Source of the DNA: JADLCX01 sp964630785
GTDB taxonomy: Bacteria; Planctomycetota; Phycisphaerae; Phycisphaerales; UBA1924
Assembly (NCBI GenBank): GCA_964630785.1
Contig: CAZVZG010000015.1
Span: 1 to 64,000 of the forward strand
Direction of reading: 5' to 3'
Length of the DNA stretch: 64,000 nt
Part shown: positions 25,610 to 34,141 of the stretch, one piece after another
Layout: each line of letters opens with the position of its first letter
How positions within the stretch are numbered: the stretch's first letter is position 1
The notes under the pieces: generated by a model
Told to the model about the DNA's origin: nothing
Database searches by the model: none
The model's input: only the letters and a program-made list of their open reading frames with translations
Position numbers and translations under genes: made by a program

Positions 25610-26152
25610 TTGAATAACCCAGACAGCACAACCGGCCACTCCGGACCGCCGATCGCGCCGACCACGAACGCCGGGAGGTCGATCGGCCCGGCTCAGGGCG
25701 GACCGCCCACCGTGGTGGTCGCCGACGACGAGGCCCACATCCGCCTGATCGTCGCCGATCGCCTGCGCACCGACGGGTACACCGTGGTAGAAGCACGCGA
25801 CGGCGAGGAGGCGTTCGAGTTGATCACGGCCCAGCCGCCGAACGCGATCGTCACCGACCTGCAGATGCCGTACATGAACGGCCTGGAGTTGTGCACGCGT
25901 CTGGCGTCCGACCCGCGCACGGCCGACATCCCCGCCATCCTGCTCACGGCGCGCGGACACATCGTCGAGCCCTCGCAGCTCGGCCGGTCGGTCATCCGCA
26001 AGACGATCGCCAAGCCGTTCAGCGCCAAGGCCCTCTCGGAAGCGGTGGGGCTGATGGTCAAGGGCGGCGCGGGCGCTCCCGGGCGTGAGGCGGGCCCGTT
26101 CAGGCGTGCGCTCCCCACGATTCCTCCCCCACTGACCGGCGAGGCGGCATGA
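25610..26152 (+). CDS. Single-domain response regulator
   Basis: About 180 residues (201 if the ATG at 25547 is used). A disordered N-terminal stretch precedes a receiver domain with the acidic pair in VVADDE (Asp39, Asp40), phospho-acceptor Asp83 in IVTDLQMP, the Thr switch in LLTARG and the Lys in AKPFS. No DNA-binding domain follows, only a proline-rich tail. Its stop overlaps the start of the HD-GYP gene by four bases, so phosphorylation probably signals through that phosphodiesterase or another partner protein. No cognate kinase is adjacent. Confidence 0.88.
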   Translation: MNNPDSTTGHSGPPIAPTTNAGRSIGPAQGGPPTVVVADDEAHIRLIVADRLRTDGYTVVEARDGEEAFELITAQPPNAIVTDLQMPYMNGLELCTRLASDPRTADIPAILLTARGHIVEPSQLGRSVIRKTIAKPFSAKALSEAVGLMVKGGAGAPGREAGPFRRALPTIPPPLTGEAA

Positions 26153-27813
26153 ACAACGCACACTCACCAACGTCGCCCTCCGCGTCGCGAGCGGCCGCGA
26201 TGGACCGACTGCACGAGCGGTGCCGCGCGCTGGGGCTGGCCCGCTGGCGCTGCGACAACAACGGCCTGATCCTCGACGAGCCGGTGGAGTCGGGCCCGGT
26301 CGGGCTGCTCATGAGGTCGCGGACGTTCTCGCGGCTGATCTCCGAGACCGCCCGCAAGTGGGCGCAGGCGGAGCGCTCGGCGGTTGTCGAGGCGTTCGCT
26401 GGGTGTTGGCTGATCCCGATCGAGGAGTTCCACCGGCGCCGGCGGACCGGCTTTGCGGTGCTGGCGGCCTTCGGGGCCGACTCGTTGCAGGCCCACGAAC
26501 TCGAAGCGGCCCGGCAGGAGATGCAGCTCGACGCCGCGGCACTCCGAAAGGCCATGATGGGGCGCGCCCGCTACACAGAGCACAGCGCGGCGACGACGCA
26601 CCAGACGCTCGCGTGGATGGCCGAGGACCTGGGCCGCGTTCGAGAGGGCGACCACACGGCCGCGGCGTTCACACGTCAACTCACCGACTCGTACGAGACG
26701 ATCGACCTGCTGTACGCGCTGGGCCGGTCGATGAGCGACCTGCGACAGCCCGATCGGTTCGTCGCGAGCCTGTGCGAGCGGGTGAAGTTCACGCTCAACT
26801 TCGGGTGGGTCGGGGCGTGGATCGCCGAGGACGCGCGGCGTGGGCGTGCGCCGTCACCCTCGCGGCTTTTCATGTCGGGCGAGATGGACCTGGAACGGGC
26901 CGCGGTAATCCGCGGCGTCCGGCGCGCCCTCGACAACCCGGCCGAGCAATCCGGAAAGGTTATCCTGACCGAGCTCGACGGCCAGCCGATCAGGGGTTCG
27001 GGGCAGATCCTCGCGCAGCCCGTGGTGCGCGAAGGCGCGCTGGTCGCGGTGGTCATCGCCGGCGACAAGGGCGGGGACGACCCACAGGTCTCCAGTTACG
27101 ACATCCAGTTGCTCGAGGCCGCGGGCGGGTTCATCGGCGCATTCCTCGAGAACTCCGCGCTCTACGCCGACCAGGAAGCGACGTTCCTCGGCACGCTGGT
27201 GGCGCTGACGTCGTCGATCGACGCCAAGGACCGCTACACCTGCGGCCACTCGCAGCGCGTGGCGCACCTCTCGCACGAGCTGGCCCTGGCGGCGGGCATG
27301 AGCGCGGCCGAGGCCGACCGCGTCCGCATCGCGGGTCTGGTGCACGACGTGGGCAAGATCGGCGTGCCCGAGGCCGTGCTGTGCAAGGCCGGCAAGCTGA
27401 CCGACGAGGAGTTCGACGCGATCAAGAAGCACCCGGAGATCGGCGAGCGCATCCTGCACGACATCCCGCAGATGGAGGACGTGCTGCCCGGCGTGCTGCA
27501 CCACCACGAACGTTACGACGGGCGGGGCTACCCGCGCGGCCTGAGCGGCGAGAACATCCCGCTCATGGGGCGCATCATCGCCATCGCCGACACGTTCGAC
27601 GCGATGAGCTCGACCCGCTCGTACCGCTCGGCCATGCCGCGCGAGAAGGTGCTGGCGGAACTGGTCCGCTCGGCGGGCACGCAGCTCGATCCCACGCTGG
27701 TTCCGCTGTTTGTCAAGATCGACCTGGCGACGTACGACGGCATGGTGCAGGAGCACGCGGCGGGGGCGGGGATGGCGGATACGGTGAATGTGGAGCGGCG
27801 GCGAGCTGCGTAG
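26149..27813 (+). CDS. GAF/HD-GYP cyclic-di-GMP phosphodiesterase
   Basis: A 554-residue signalling protein. The N-terminal 190 residues form an unrecognised helical sensor region. A GAF-like domain covers about residues 190-335. The C-terminal HD-GYP domain has His399-Asp400 in HDVGKIGVP, the triple His at 451-453 and the GYP at 460-462 in GRGYPRG, all needed for metal binding and c-di-GMP hydrolysis to pGpG/GMP. It is cytoplasmic with no membrane segment. It is translationally coupled to the upstream response regulator (ATGA overlap), suggesting a two-gene module that lowers c-di-GMP on phosphorelay input. Pilus and secretion genes lie convergently downstream. Confidence 0.93.
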   Translation: MNNAHSPTSPSASRAAAMDRLHERCRALGLARWRCDNNGLILDEPVESGPVGLLMRSRTFSRLISETARKWAQAERSAVVEAFAGCWLIPIEEFHRRRRTGFAVLAAFGADSLQAHELEAARQEMQLDAAALRKAMMGRARYTEHSAATTHQTLAWMAEDLGRVREGDHTAAAFTRQLTDSYETIDLLYALGRSMSDLRQPDRFVASLCERVKFTLNFGWVGAWIAEDARRGRAPSPSRLFMSGEMDLERAAVIRGVRRALDNPAEQSGKVILTELDGQPIRGSGQILAQPVVREGALVAVVIAGDKGGDDPQVSSYDIQLLEAAGGFIGAFLENSALYADQEATFLGTLVALTSSIDAKDRYTCGHSQRVAHLSHELALAAGMSAAEADRVRIAGLVHDVGKIGVPEAVLCKAGKLTDEEFDAIKKHPEIGERILHDIPQMEDVLPGVLHHHERYDGRGYPRGLSGENIPLMGRIIAIADTFDAMSSTRSYRSAMPREKVLAELVRSAGTQLDPTLVPLFVKIDLATYDGMVQEHAAGAGMADTVNVERRRAA

Positions 27814-27817
27814 CGGT

Positions 27818-27888
27818 CCGGGGGTGTCGCTCGAAGTCTTGCTCCGACCCCCGTCGATGAACGTTCAAGCCCTCGGCTTGAGGCCGAG
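27818..27888. other. Inverted repeats between convergent genes
   Basis: The 121-base gap between the HD-GYP gene and the PilX-like gene contains CGGGGGT pairing with ACCCCCG across about 20 bases (near 27819-27853) and a tight hairpin CTCGGC-TTGAG-GCCGAG (27872-27888). They may end the converging transcripts, but neither has a T run. Confidence 0.35.
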
Positions 27889-27934
27889 CGCGAACAGGCT
27901 CGAATCCTGTGACGGTCGCGATTCGCGTTCCCCC

Positions 27935-29218
27935 CTACGGCAGTACCTGCCACTTCCACGTCCCGGCGATCGGGTCCATGCCCGCAGCGCCGGTCTGGTA
28001 GGCAGTCGGCGGGGCCTGCAAGACCTGGGGGTCGTAGCGGATGTCCACGCCCGTGTCGAACGTGAGCGAGCTCTCGCAGATGAGCGTGCCGACGATGCTG
28101 AGCGTCGGGCCGATGGGCACGGACGAGAGGCCCCCGGCGATGTGGATCACGCCGCGAATCTGCGACGGGTAGGTGTCGGTCGTGTCCGAGTCTTCGACAC
28201 CCTCGTAGGGCGAGCCGGTCGGGTTGAGGTTCATGCCGACCGTCGCTTCGCTCAGGTCGGCGGTCGTGCCGGAGATCGAGACGCTGGACGTGGCCGCCGT
28301 GGTCAGTACGAGCGTGGGCAGGTCGCCGCTGGGCCGGTTCCAGTTGACAGCGTCGCGGACCTCCAAGGTGGAGAGCAGGTTGAGGTCGATGATGAGCGTG
28401 GCGGCGATGCGGCAGTTGCGGATGGTCAGTCGCGAACCCACGGGAACCGCGATCCGGTACACCCCCTGGCTGCTGACGGGTCCGTAGGGGTTATACGTCG
28501 CGCTGAGCAGCGTGTCGCGGATCTCGCCACCAGACGGCAGCGAGCCGTAGTTGATGGTCACCGCTTTGGAGATGATGGCGGATCGGCCCGCGTCGCTCAG
28601 GCTGGTCGCGGCGGCGACGCCGGTGCGGACCTCGCCGATGATGGTGCCGGAGTTGTTCAGCGTGCCGACGCGGATATTGGCGACGAGCGTGCCGGCGTTG
28701 CGGAACGAGGGCGTGCCCAGGGGCGCTCCCGATACCGACATCGGATTCGAGCACGTGATCGAGTTGCCGGCGTACACGGCGTAGTTGAGCACGTCGAGCA
28801 CCGGCGGCGGCCGGTACTGACAGTCGAGGCTGTACACCCGCGTCGCGTCGCCCACGCGGCCATAGCCGTACACTCGCACGGGGTCCCGGTCGAACTTGAC
28901 GAGGCTGCCGTCGGTCGGGTCGATGATCTTGAACGTGGCCGCCGCGGGACCGCCGGGTCCGGATGATCCCAGCGTACCGATCGCTGCTTCTCCTCCAGCC
29001 GCATAGTCGGCCCGCCACGTGGTGCTCGTGTTCATGGTGGTCACGGCGGCCTCGACACCGGCCTGAGCGAGCACACCCGCACGGGACCACTCGCTCTCGA
29101 CGAGCGTGGACTTCATCTGCGTGCGGGAAAGGGCGATGGCGCTGAGGCCGACCACGGTGATCATCGCGGCCACACCGAGCACGAGCACGTAGACGCTGCC
29201 GCGTCGAGTGTGATTCAT
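27935..29218 (-). CDS. PilX/GspK-like membrane-anchored pilus protein
   Basis: A 427-residue protein starting with MNHTRRG and a hydrophobic helix (VYVLVLGVAAMITVVGLSAI) typical of PilX_N/GspK-type minor pilins. The residue equivalent to Glu5 of pseudopilins is absent, as in GspK. The remaining 390 residues are a Ser/Thr/Gly-rich beta-type region, likely exported. It is the last gene of the pilus operon. GspK-like proteins cap the pseudopilus tip, so that is the likely role, inferred from position and the N-terminus only. Confidence 0.72.
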   Translation of the reverse strand: MNHTRRGSVYVLVLGVAAMITVVGLSAIALSRTQMKSTLVESEWSRAGVLAQAGVEAAVTTMNTSTTWRADYAAGGEAAIGTLGSSGPGGPAAATFKIIDPTDGSLVKFDRDPVRVYGYGRVGDATRVYSLDCQYRPPPVLDVLNYAVYAGNSITCSNPMSVSGAPLGTPSFRNAGTLVANIRVGTLNNSGTIIGEVRTGVAAATSLSDAGRSAIISKAVTINYGSLPSGGEIRDTLLSATYNPYGPVSSQGVYRIAVPVGSRLTIRNCRIAATLIIDLNLLSTLEVRDAVNWNRPSGDLPTLVLTTAATSSVSISGTTADLSEATVGMNLNPTGSPYEGVEDSDTTDTYPSQIRGVIHIAGGLSSVPIGPTLSIVGTLICESSLTFDTGVDIRYDPQVLQAPPTAYQTGAAGMDPIAGTWKWQVLP

Positions 29219-29244
29219 CCGAAGTTGAGGCGAGGATGCGGCGG

Positions 29245-30000
29245 TCACTTGCCCCCTCCGAACAGAGCGTTGATCAATCCGCCGAGGATCCCGCCGCTGT
29301 CGGCCTTCGGCCCGCCTTCGGCGGCCACTTCCGCGACGAGAGTTGGATCGGCGGTCACAACGGCGTTGTTGGGGATGGAGGTGCCCGCGTAGACGTCGGC
29401 TCCGGCATCGAGCCGAATGCGCACGAGCGCCCCTTGGGCCTGCAATGTGTTGCCGGGGGTCGCCTGCTGAGCACAGCCCCACCGCGAACACAGCGTGGCC
29501 AGCACGGTCTTCTTGCCGGAGGGAGCGGTCACGATCACGGTGATGCGCTTGAGCCCGTAGTCCGAGTTCCCGGTGCCGGCGCCCGACGCGTCAGCGGGAT
29601 TGACGCGCTCGACCTTGACCTGGCGCTTCCAGAGCGCGGAGAGCCCGGGCAGGGCCACGCCCGTGCGATCGGTGGGTGGGCTGTCAACAAGCCCGCCGAA
29701 GTCGTCGACGGCGCCCCATGTGCTGCGATTCTGGGCCGGACCGCCAACCACCACCAACGACACGAGCGAGCCGCTGGTCGCGCCGTAACCGGTGCAGGCG
29801 ATCTCGCCCAGGAGCGAGCGGGCGAGAGAATCGGCCTCGCGCCACTCGGCCTGAACCGTGCGGCCCCGAGCGGCCGCGCCGACGGTCGTGAGCGCCGCGA
29901 CGAACATCACGCCGACGATGACGATCGAGATGACCGCCTCGACCAGTGTGAAGGCCGTCCGAGCCCGGGCACGGTGGGGATTTCCGATAACAATCTGCAT
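29245..30000 (-). CDS. Pseudopilin (GspI/PilV-like)
   Basis: A 251-residue type IV pilin-like protein. The prepilin motif RTAFTLVEAVISIVIVG gives a cleavage site after Ala (not the usual Gly) and Glu at +5. The mature domain begins with the long hydrophobic helix and carries glycine-rich variable regions. It lies two bases downstream of the preceding pseudopilin stop and 26 bases upstream of the PilX-like gene. GspI or PilV-type minor pseudopilin is likely from gene order. Confidence 0.8.
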   Translation of the reverse strand: MQIVIGNPHRARARTAFTLVEAVISIVIVGVMFVAALTTVGAAARGRTVQAEWREADSLARSLLGEIACTGYGATSGSLVSLVVVGGPAQNRSTWGAVDDFGGLVDSPPTDRTGVALPGLSALWKRQVKVERVNPADASGAGTGNSDYGLKRITVIVTAPSGKKTVLATLCSRWGCAQQATPGNTLQAQGALVRIRLDAGADVYAGTSIPNNAVVTADPTLVAEVAAEGGPKADSGGILGGLINALFGGGK

Positions 30001-30002
30001 GG

Positions 30003-30950
30003 CTAGTGACTGGAGACGGTCCCGTAGGCGAAGAAGCGCATGTCGGTCGAGTCGTCGGGCGCTGACCAGGTGGCGCCGGCGTCTGTGCTCGCTGTGACGA
30101 ACGTGTTGTACGGCATGGCCGAACCACCCGACCCGTATTCCGTGATGGCGGCACCGCCCGTGGTGGTGATCTCTTCGAGCCGGATGCACACGCCGTCGCT
30201 CGGCAGGAGAGGGCCCGCACCGATGGCCACGTCGAACCAACCGGTCGCGGCGGGGAGCGATCCTTCGGCGATATCAAGACTGGCGAGCACCGCGCCCGTC
30301 GGCCTCCATTGATCGCTGCGGACAATGGAGACCCGCAGGGTTCCGGCGGGGCTGGCATCGCGCGACAACCGCAGGCGCAGTCGCGTGATCGTCCAGGAAT
30401 CAACATTGTCCGCGAACGCCGGCTTGAGGTACTGCGCGACGAAGACCTTGTCTGAGACCAAGACCGACTTGATCGTCGCCCCGGAGGATGTGTCGAACGA
30501 GGCAAGCACCTGCTCGGCGCTGTCCGTCGAGGCCGCGCCCGAGTGGCCGATGAGGTCGATCGTGAACTGATCGACCACGGGCAGGAGCACGTGCTCGTCG
30601 CCGTTGACGGAGCGGTAAAGCGGTGAACCGACCGCGCCCCAACGGTAACGGATGGTCTCAGCCATCGAGTCGCCGTCGCGGTCCGGCACGGTCAGGTCGA
30701 CTTCGGACTTGGAGCGGGCCGTGATCGCGGTGGCCTCGTTGACATCGGCCAGCACCGTGTCGGCGGCGGCGGCGGCTCGGACGGCCTGGGAACTGCGGTC
30801 TCGCCCCGCGTCGGCCGCGGTGGTGGAAATCGTCAGCGCACCGGCCATCCCAACGAGCAGGATCGCCATGACGCCCATCGCGGCCACAACCTCTACGAGC
30901 GTGAAGGCGCGGCGCGGGGCGGGGTGGTCATTCGTCGTGTCCGGCGACAT
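30003..30950 (-). CDS. Pseudopilin (GspJ/PilW-like)
   Basis: A 315-residue pseudopilin with motif RRAFTLVEVVAAMGVMAIL: Ala at -1, Phe +1 and Glu +5. The C-terminal 250 residues form a large exported domain that I cannot assign, longer than a core GspI and closer to GspJ/PilW in size. Its start overlaps the end of the GspH-like gene by 23 bases, which supports operon expression. Confidence 0.8.
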   Translation of the reverse strand: MSPDTTNDHPAPRRAFTLVEVVAAMGVMAILLVGMAGALTISTTAADAGRDRSSQAVRAAAAADTVLADVNEATAITARSKSEVDLTVPDRDGDSMAETIRYRWGAVGSPLYRSVNGDEHVLLPVVDQFTIDLIGHSGAASTDSAEQVLASFDTSSGATIKSVLVSDKVFVAQYLKPAFADNVDSWTITRLRLRLSRDASPAGTLRVSIVRSDQWRPTGAVLASLDIAEGSLPAATGWFDVAIGAGPLLPSDGVCIRLEEITTTGGAAITEYGSGGSAMPYNTFVTASTDAGATWSAPDDSTDMRFFAYGTVSSH

Positions 30951-31407
30951 ACGCCCTCCCAAAGCCGGCCTCGATGACCACGGACTGCTCGGCCGTTCCG
31001 GAGGTGAGCACAACGGTGCAACCGGCGTTGCCCTCGCCGCGTCCGTCGAACTGGATGGAATCGCCCGCCAGACCGACCAGTCGCATGGAGGCGCGATAGG
31101 GATCATCGGCGAGATCGACCACGGTCCCCGGCTTGGCGGCGACGCGCTGCGCATCGGTGTAGACCTCGTACTCGGATGTCGCGGTCACGAAGCGGACGGT
31201 CCTGCTGCTGCTGGTCGTCCGGGCCTGAGCCTGCGCGACCTTGAGGTCGGCGATCAGCCGGGCGCAAGCGCTCTGCACCCGGTAACGCGAGAGCGAGCCG
31301 GAGTACCGCAGGATCCCCATCGTCGACACCACCGACATGATCGCCAGCACGATTACGAGCTCGAGCAGCGAGAAAGCGCCGTACAGCGAGCGCTCGTGCC
31401 GACGCAT
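30928..31407 (-). CDS. GspH-like pseudopilin
   Basis: A 159-residue protein with LYGAFSLLELVIVLAIMSVV as prepilin segment (Ala at -1, Glu at +5). Size and the GspH-type pattern of a helix followed by a beta-rich domain (TVRFVTATSEYEVYTDAQ) suggest GspH/FimT. The start at 31407 was preferred because upstream codons are arginine-rich with no ribosome site. It sits between the GspG-like and GspJ-like genes. Confidence 0.8.
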   Translation of the reverse strand: MRRHERSLYGAFSLLELVIVLAIMSVVSTMGILRYSGSLSRYRVQSACARLIADLKVAQAQARTTSSSRTVRFVTATSEYEVYTDAQRVAAKPGTVVDLADDPYRASMRLVGLAGDSIQFDGRGEGNAGCTVVLTSGTAEQSVVIEAGFGRAYVAGHDE

Positions 31408-31548
31408 CAAACGAGCATCCGCCCGGCGCGCGGACTCTGGGTCGCACGCGGCCGGACGGATTGGATTCACACACTTCTGCGGCATGCCGGGCCCTGTCAG
31501 CTTTCCGCGGCAACGCGGCACGGGCCGGGGAGGAGGGGGGGAGGACGA

Positions 31549-32043
31549 TCAGTAGTCGCTGTAGAGCTTGCCCGCGGCGTCCTTCTCGGTACCGGCCGTA
31601 TTGGCCTGGATGCTTCCGGTGATCACGTCGTACTTCCAGCCGAAGTTGGCGGTGCCCAGGGCGCCCGCGTGCACCCCGGTCTGGCCCTTGTTGACGGTGC
31701 CGGCGGGCATCGGAGGGATCGAACGCAGGTACGGGCCGTAGGGGTACTGGTCGTCGTCCGTGCCGGGCGTCGGCTGCACACCGGCCGTGTAGTTGGTGCG
31801 CTTGGTGAGCACGTCCGCGAAGGTGGCCAGCGGCGGGTAGGCCCCGCCGTGCTCGGCCTGGTAAAGGTCGATGGCCTTGCGGAGGACGGACAGGTTGCCG
31901 CTAAGGGCGCTGTCGTTGGCCCCCGCGGCGCCGCGGCTCATGCGCGGGATCGCGATGGCGGCGATGATGCCGATGATCACCACGACGATGACCAGCTCGA
32001 TGAGGCTGAACGCACGACGGTTATTGCGGATGATGCTCAACAT
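31549..32043 (-). CDS. Major pseudopilin, GspG-like
   Basis: A 164-residue type IV pilin/GspG family protein. The N-terminal segment RRAFSLIELVIVVVIIGIIA has Ala at -1, Phe +1 and Glu +5, followed by AAIAIPRM, which is characteristic of GspG/PilA helices. The mature domain is short with a conserved Gly/Pro region. It probably forms the main shaft of the pseudopilus. It lies 127 bases after the PilP-like gene. The lower gene spacing here could allow separate translation control. Confidence 0.85.
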   Translation of the reverse strand: MLSIIRNNRRAFSLIELVIVVVIIGIIAAIAIPRMSRGAAGANDSALSGNLSVLRKAIDLYQAEHGGAYPPLATFADVLTKRTNYTAGVQPTPGTDDDQYPYGPYLRSIPPMPAGTVNKGQTGVHAGALGTANFGWKYDVITGSIQANTAGTEKDAAGKLYSDY

Positions 32044-32170
32044 CTCGGTTGCTCCCGCGGGTGTGCTTGGGCGACGTGGAACGTGCCTTCCCGCGCGTTG
32101 TGTATCGCCATCAACACCCGAGGGGTTGAGTCCGATTTCCGAATTGTTGAACGAGGCTCCGGTCCGCGGG

Positions 32171-32824
32171 TTATCGGCCGGCGATGCCGCGGGGCTCGAA
32201 CGGGACCGGCAGACCGAGCGTGACATTCGATCCGGCCTTGTCCCCGCCGACGGGCTCGAACTCGACAGACGCCGCGTCGATCCGCACCAGGCGGTAACCG
32301 TCGAGCTCGTCGCCGATGGAATACAGCCGGCTGGCCGCGGCGCGGTGCTCGTCGGGCGCAACCTTGATCAGGGCCTTGGCGATCCTTCCCTGCGCCCGAT
32401 CCTCGATCAGGATCGCCGTCAGTTGGTTCCGCTGGAAGCGGATCGTGGCCTCGTCAACCTGAGCTGGGGCAGCCTTTGCGGCCGCACCGCGATGTGAGGC
32501 GGCCTCGGCCGCGGCGGCTTCGTCCAGGGCCTGCTGCCAGCGCGAGGGCGGCACAAAGGCGTCGGCGTCCCGTGTGATCGACTGGAGCGCCGCGAGCTGC
32601 TTGGCCACGGGGATCGTGGTCACCGCCCCGGCCACCAGCCCGGCGCCGGGCGCAGGTGCGGTCACGGGTGCGGACGGGGTCGCGGCGGCGACGGGCGTCG
32701 GTTCGGCGTTCGCGGCCGCGGGGCCGGTCGCCCCGCCGCCCAGGAACAGGCGATCGACTCCGAGGGCCACGACGGCCAGCCCCAGCACGCCCGCGAAGAC
32801 CTTGCGTTCAGTGGTGAGCCTCAC
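32171..32824 (-). CDS. PilP/GspC-like inner-membrane protein
   Basis: A 217-residue protein with a short cytoplasmic N-terminus, one membrane helix (VFAGVLGLAVVALGVDRLFL), an Ala/Pro-rich linker and a C-terminal domain of about 60 residues (DELDGYRLVRIDAASVEFEP) that looks like the HR/PilP-type beta domain. The GTG start at 32824 keeps it clear of the upstream gene; an ATG at 32914 would overlap it by 44 bases. In this position after PilO it would link the inner-membrane assembly to the secretin. Recognition is weak, by position and topology. Confidence 0.6.
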   Translation of the reverse strand: MRLTTERKVFAGVLGLAVVALGVDRLFLGGGATGPAAANAEPTPVAAATPSAPVTAPAPGAGLVAGAVTTIPVAKQLAALQSITRDADAFVPPSRWQQALDEAAAAEAASHRGAAAKAAPAQVDEATIRFQRNQLTAILIEDRAQGRIAKALIKVAPDEHRAAASRLYSIGDELDGYRLVRIDAASVEFEPVGGDKAGSNVTLGLPVPFEPRGIAGR

Positions 32825-32870
32825 GGCCAGATTGGAACATTCGATCTTGCGCCGTGCCAGAAGTTTGGGG

Positions 32871-33470
32871 CTACGGGCGCGGTTGCGCGTCGGCAGAGGC
32901 CGCAGGCGCGGCATACCAGCGCAACTCGATCGCGAACGCCGCCTTATCGGGCTCCGCGTCGGCCGCCGGGGCGGACATGCTCAGCCCGCGCACTTCGATA
33001 TCGGGGTACTTCTCGGACAACAACTCGTGCAGGAAGTCGGACACCTGCACGAACCCGCCCCCGCCGGCGAGCCTGATCGGCACGGTCGTGAACTGACCGA
33101 TGGCCGGATCGCTCTTCTCCGTTCCGGGATTGAGCGAGTCGATCCTGACGTGGTGCCGATCGGCGAGTTCGGAGATCACGGCCAGGCGGCGGTTGATGTC
33201 CGCGAGGGGCGAGAGCTGCAAGCTGGTCGAATCGAAGAGGCGGCGGATCGCCGCGAGCTTGTTCTGCTCGATATTGATGAGCTGCTCGGACTCGAAGGCG
33301 GTGCGGACCTGTTCGTAGATGTCTCGCCTTTTCTCTTCGACGCGGGCGCGGGCGTTGAGCACCGGCTCGACGCCGACGAAATAGCCCGCGCCGAGCAGGG
33401 CCGCGACCGCGGCCATCGCGACGGCATCGATCCGCAGGACCCGCTTGTTGAGTGCCGACGATCCGCTCAC
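32871..33470 (-). CDS. PilO/GspM-like protein
   Basis: A 199-residue bitopic inner-membrane protein: a short cytoplasmic start, one helix (VAMAAVAALLGAGYFVGV), a coiled coil and a ferredoxin-like periplasmic domain (QFTTVPIRLAGGGGFVQVSD, FLHELLSEKYPDIEVRGL). This is the PilO pattern. GTG start at 33470 overlaps the PilN stop by four bases (GTGA). It pairs with PilN in the inner-membrane alignment complex. Confidence 0.82.
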   Translation of the reverse strand: MSGSSALNKRVLRIDAVAMAAVAALLGAGYFVGVEPVLNARARVEEKRRDIYEQVRTAFESEQLINIEQNKLAAIRRLFDSTSLQLSPLADINRRLAVISELADRHHVRIDSLNPGTEKSDPAIGQFTTVPIRLAGGGGFVQVSDFLHELLSEKYPDIEVRGLSMSAPAADAEPDKAAFAIELRWYAAPAASADAQPRP

Positions 33471-34141
33471 GGCACACCCCCTACCGCCGTGTCGCTGGCG
33501 GGTCTTTCCGTGAGCCGACATTCGGCGTCGAACGCGACCGCGTTGACGCCGCGGAAGGGCTCGGTATGCGACTGTCCGAGCCGGACATCCACGAGCGGGC
33601 CGAGGCCGTCGAGTCGCCCCAGAAAAGCCACTACGCCCTGCTGCGAGAGCCCGAAGCCGCGGATGGTCACACGGTACGACTCTGTGAGTCGCACCGGGGC
33701 GCCGCTCTTGCCCGGCGTGGGAGGCTTGGCATCCGGCGCGGAGGAGTGGGAGGAAGCGGCGGGCTTCGGCACGTCCTCTGCACGGACCTCGACGCCCTGA
33801 AGAACAATGTCGTCGCCCCGGGCCTGCGCCAGCGCGGCCAGAAAGGTTGACCAGTCCGGATGCACCCCGACGGTCTCGGACGCCTCCAGTCGGCGCGAGA
33901 GTTCCTGCACGTCTTTGCGGACCTTGTCGAGCGTCTGCCGGGCCGCCTCCACACGGGCCGAGAGTTGCCCGGCGTCGCCGTCCAGGCGCGAGGTCTGAGC
34001 GCTGCCGACGATTCGGAGCACGGCGCACACGCCGGCCACGCACACAGCCAGCGTGCCGATGGCCGCGACCCACCTGCGGACGCGCACGCTGACGGCGATC
34101 TTGTCTCGGTGCGCCCGGGGGATGAGGTTGACGGCGGTCAT
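33467..34141 (-). CDS. PilN-like protein
   Basis: A 224-residue protein starting MTAVNLIPRAHRDK, the PilN cytoplasmic motif that binds PilM, followed by one membrane helix (VAAIGTLAVCVAGVCAVL), a coiled coil and a ferredoxin-like periplasmic domain that includes SYRVTIRGFGLSQQGVVAFL. Its start overlaps the PilM stop (ATGA). It couples cytoplasmic PilM to PilO. Confidence 0.85.
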   Translation of the reverse strand: MTAVNLIPRAHRDKIAVSVRVRRWVAAIGTLAVCVAGVCAVLRIVGSAQTSRLDGDAGQLSARVEAARQTLDKVRKDVQELSRRLEASETVGVHPDWSTFLAALAQARGDDIVLQGVEVRAEDVPKPAASSHSSAPDAKPPTPGKSGAPVRLTESYRVTIRGFGLSQQGVVAFLGRLDGLGPLVDVRLGQSHTEPFRGVNAVAFDAECRLTERPASDTAVGGVP

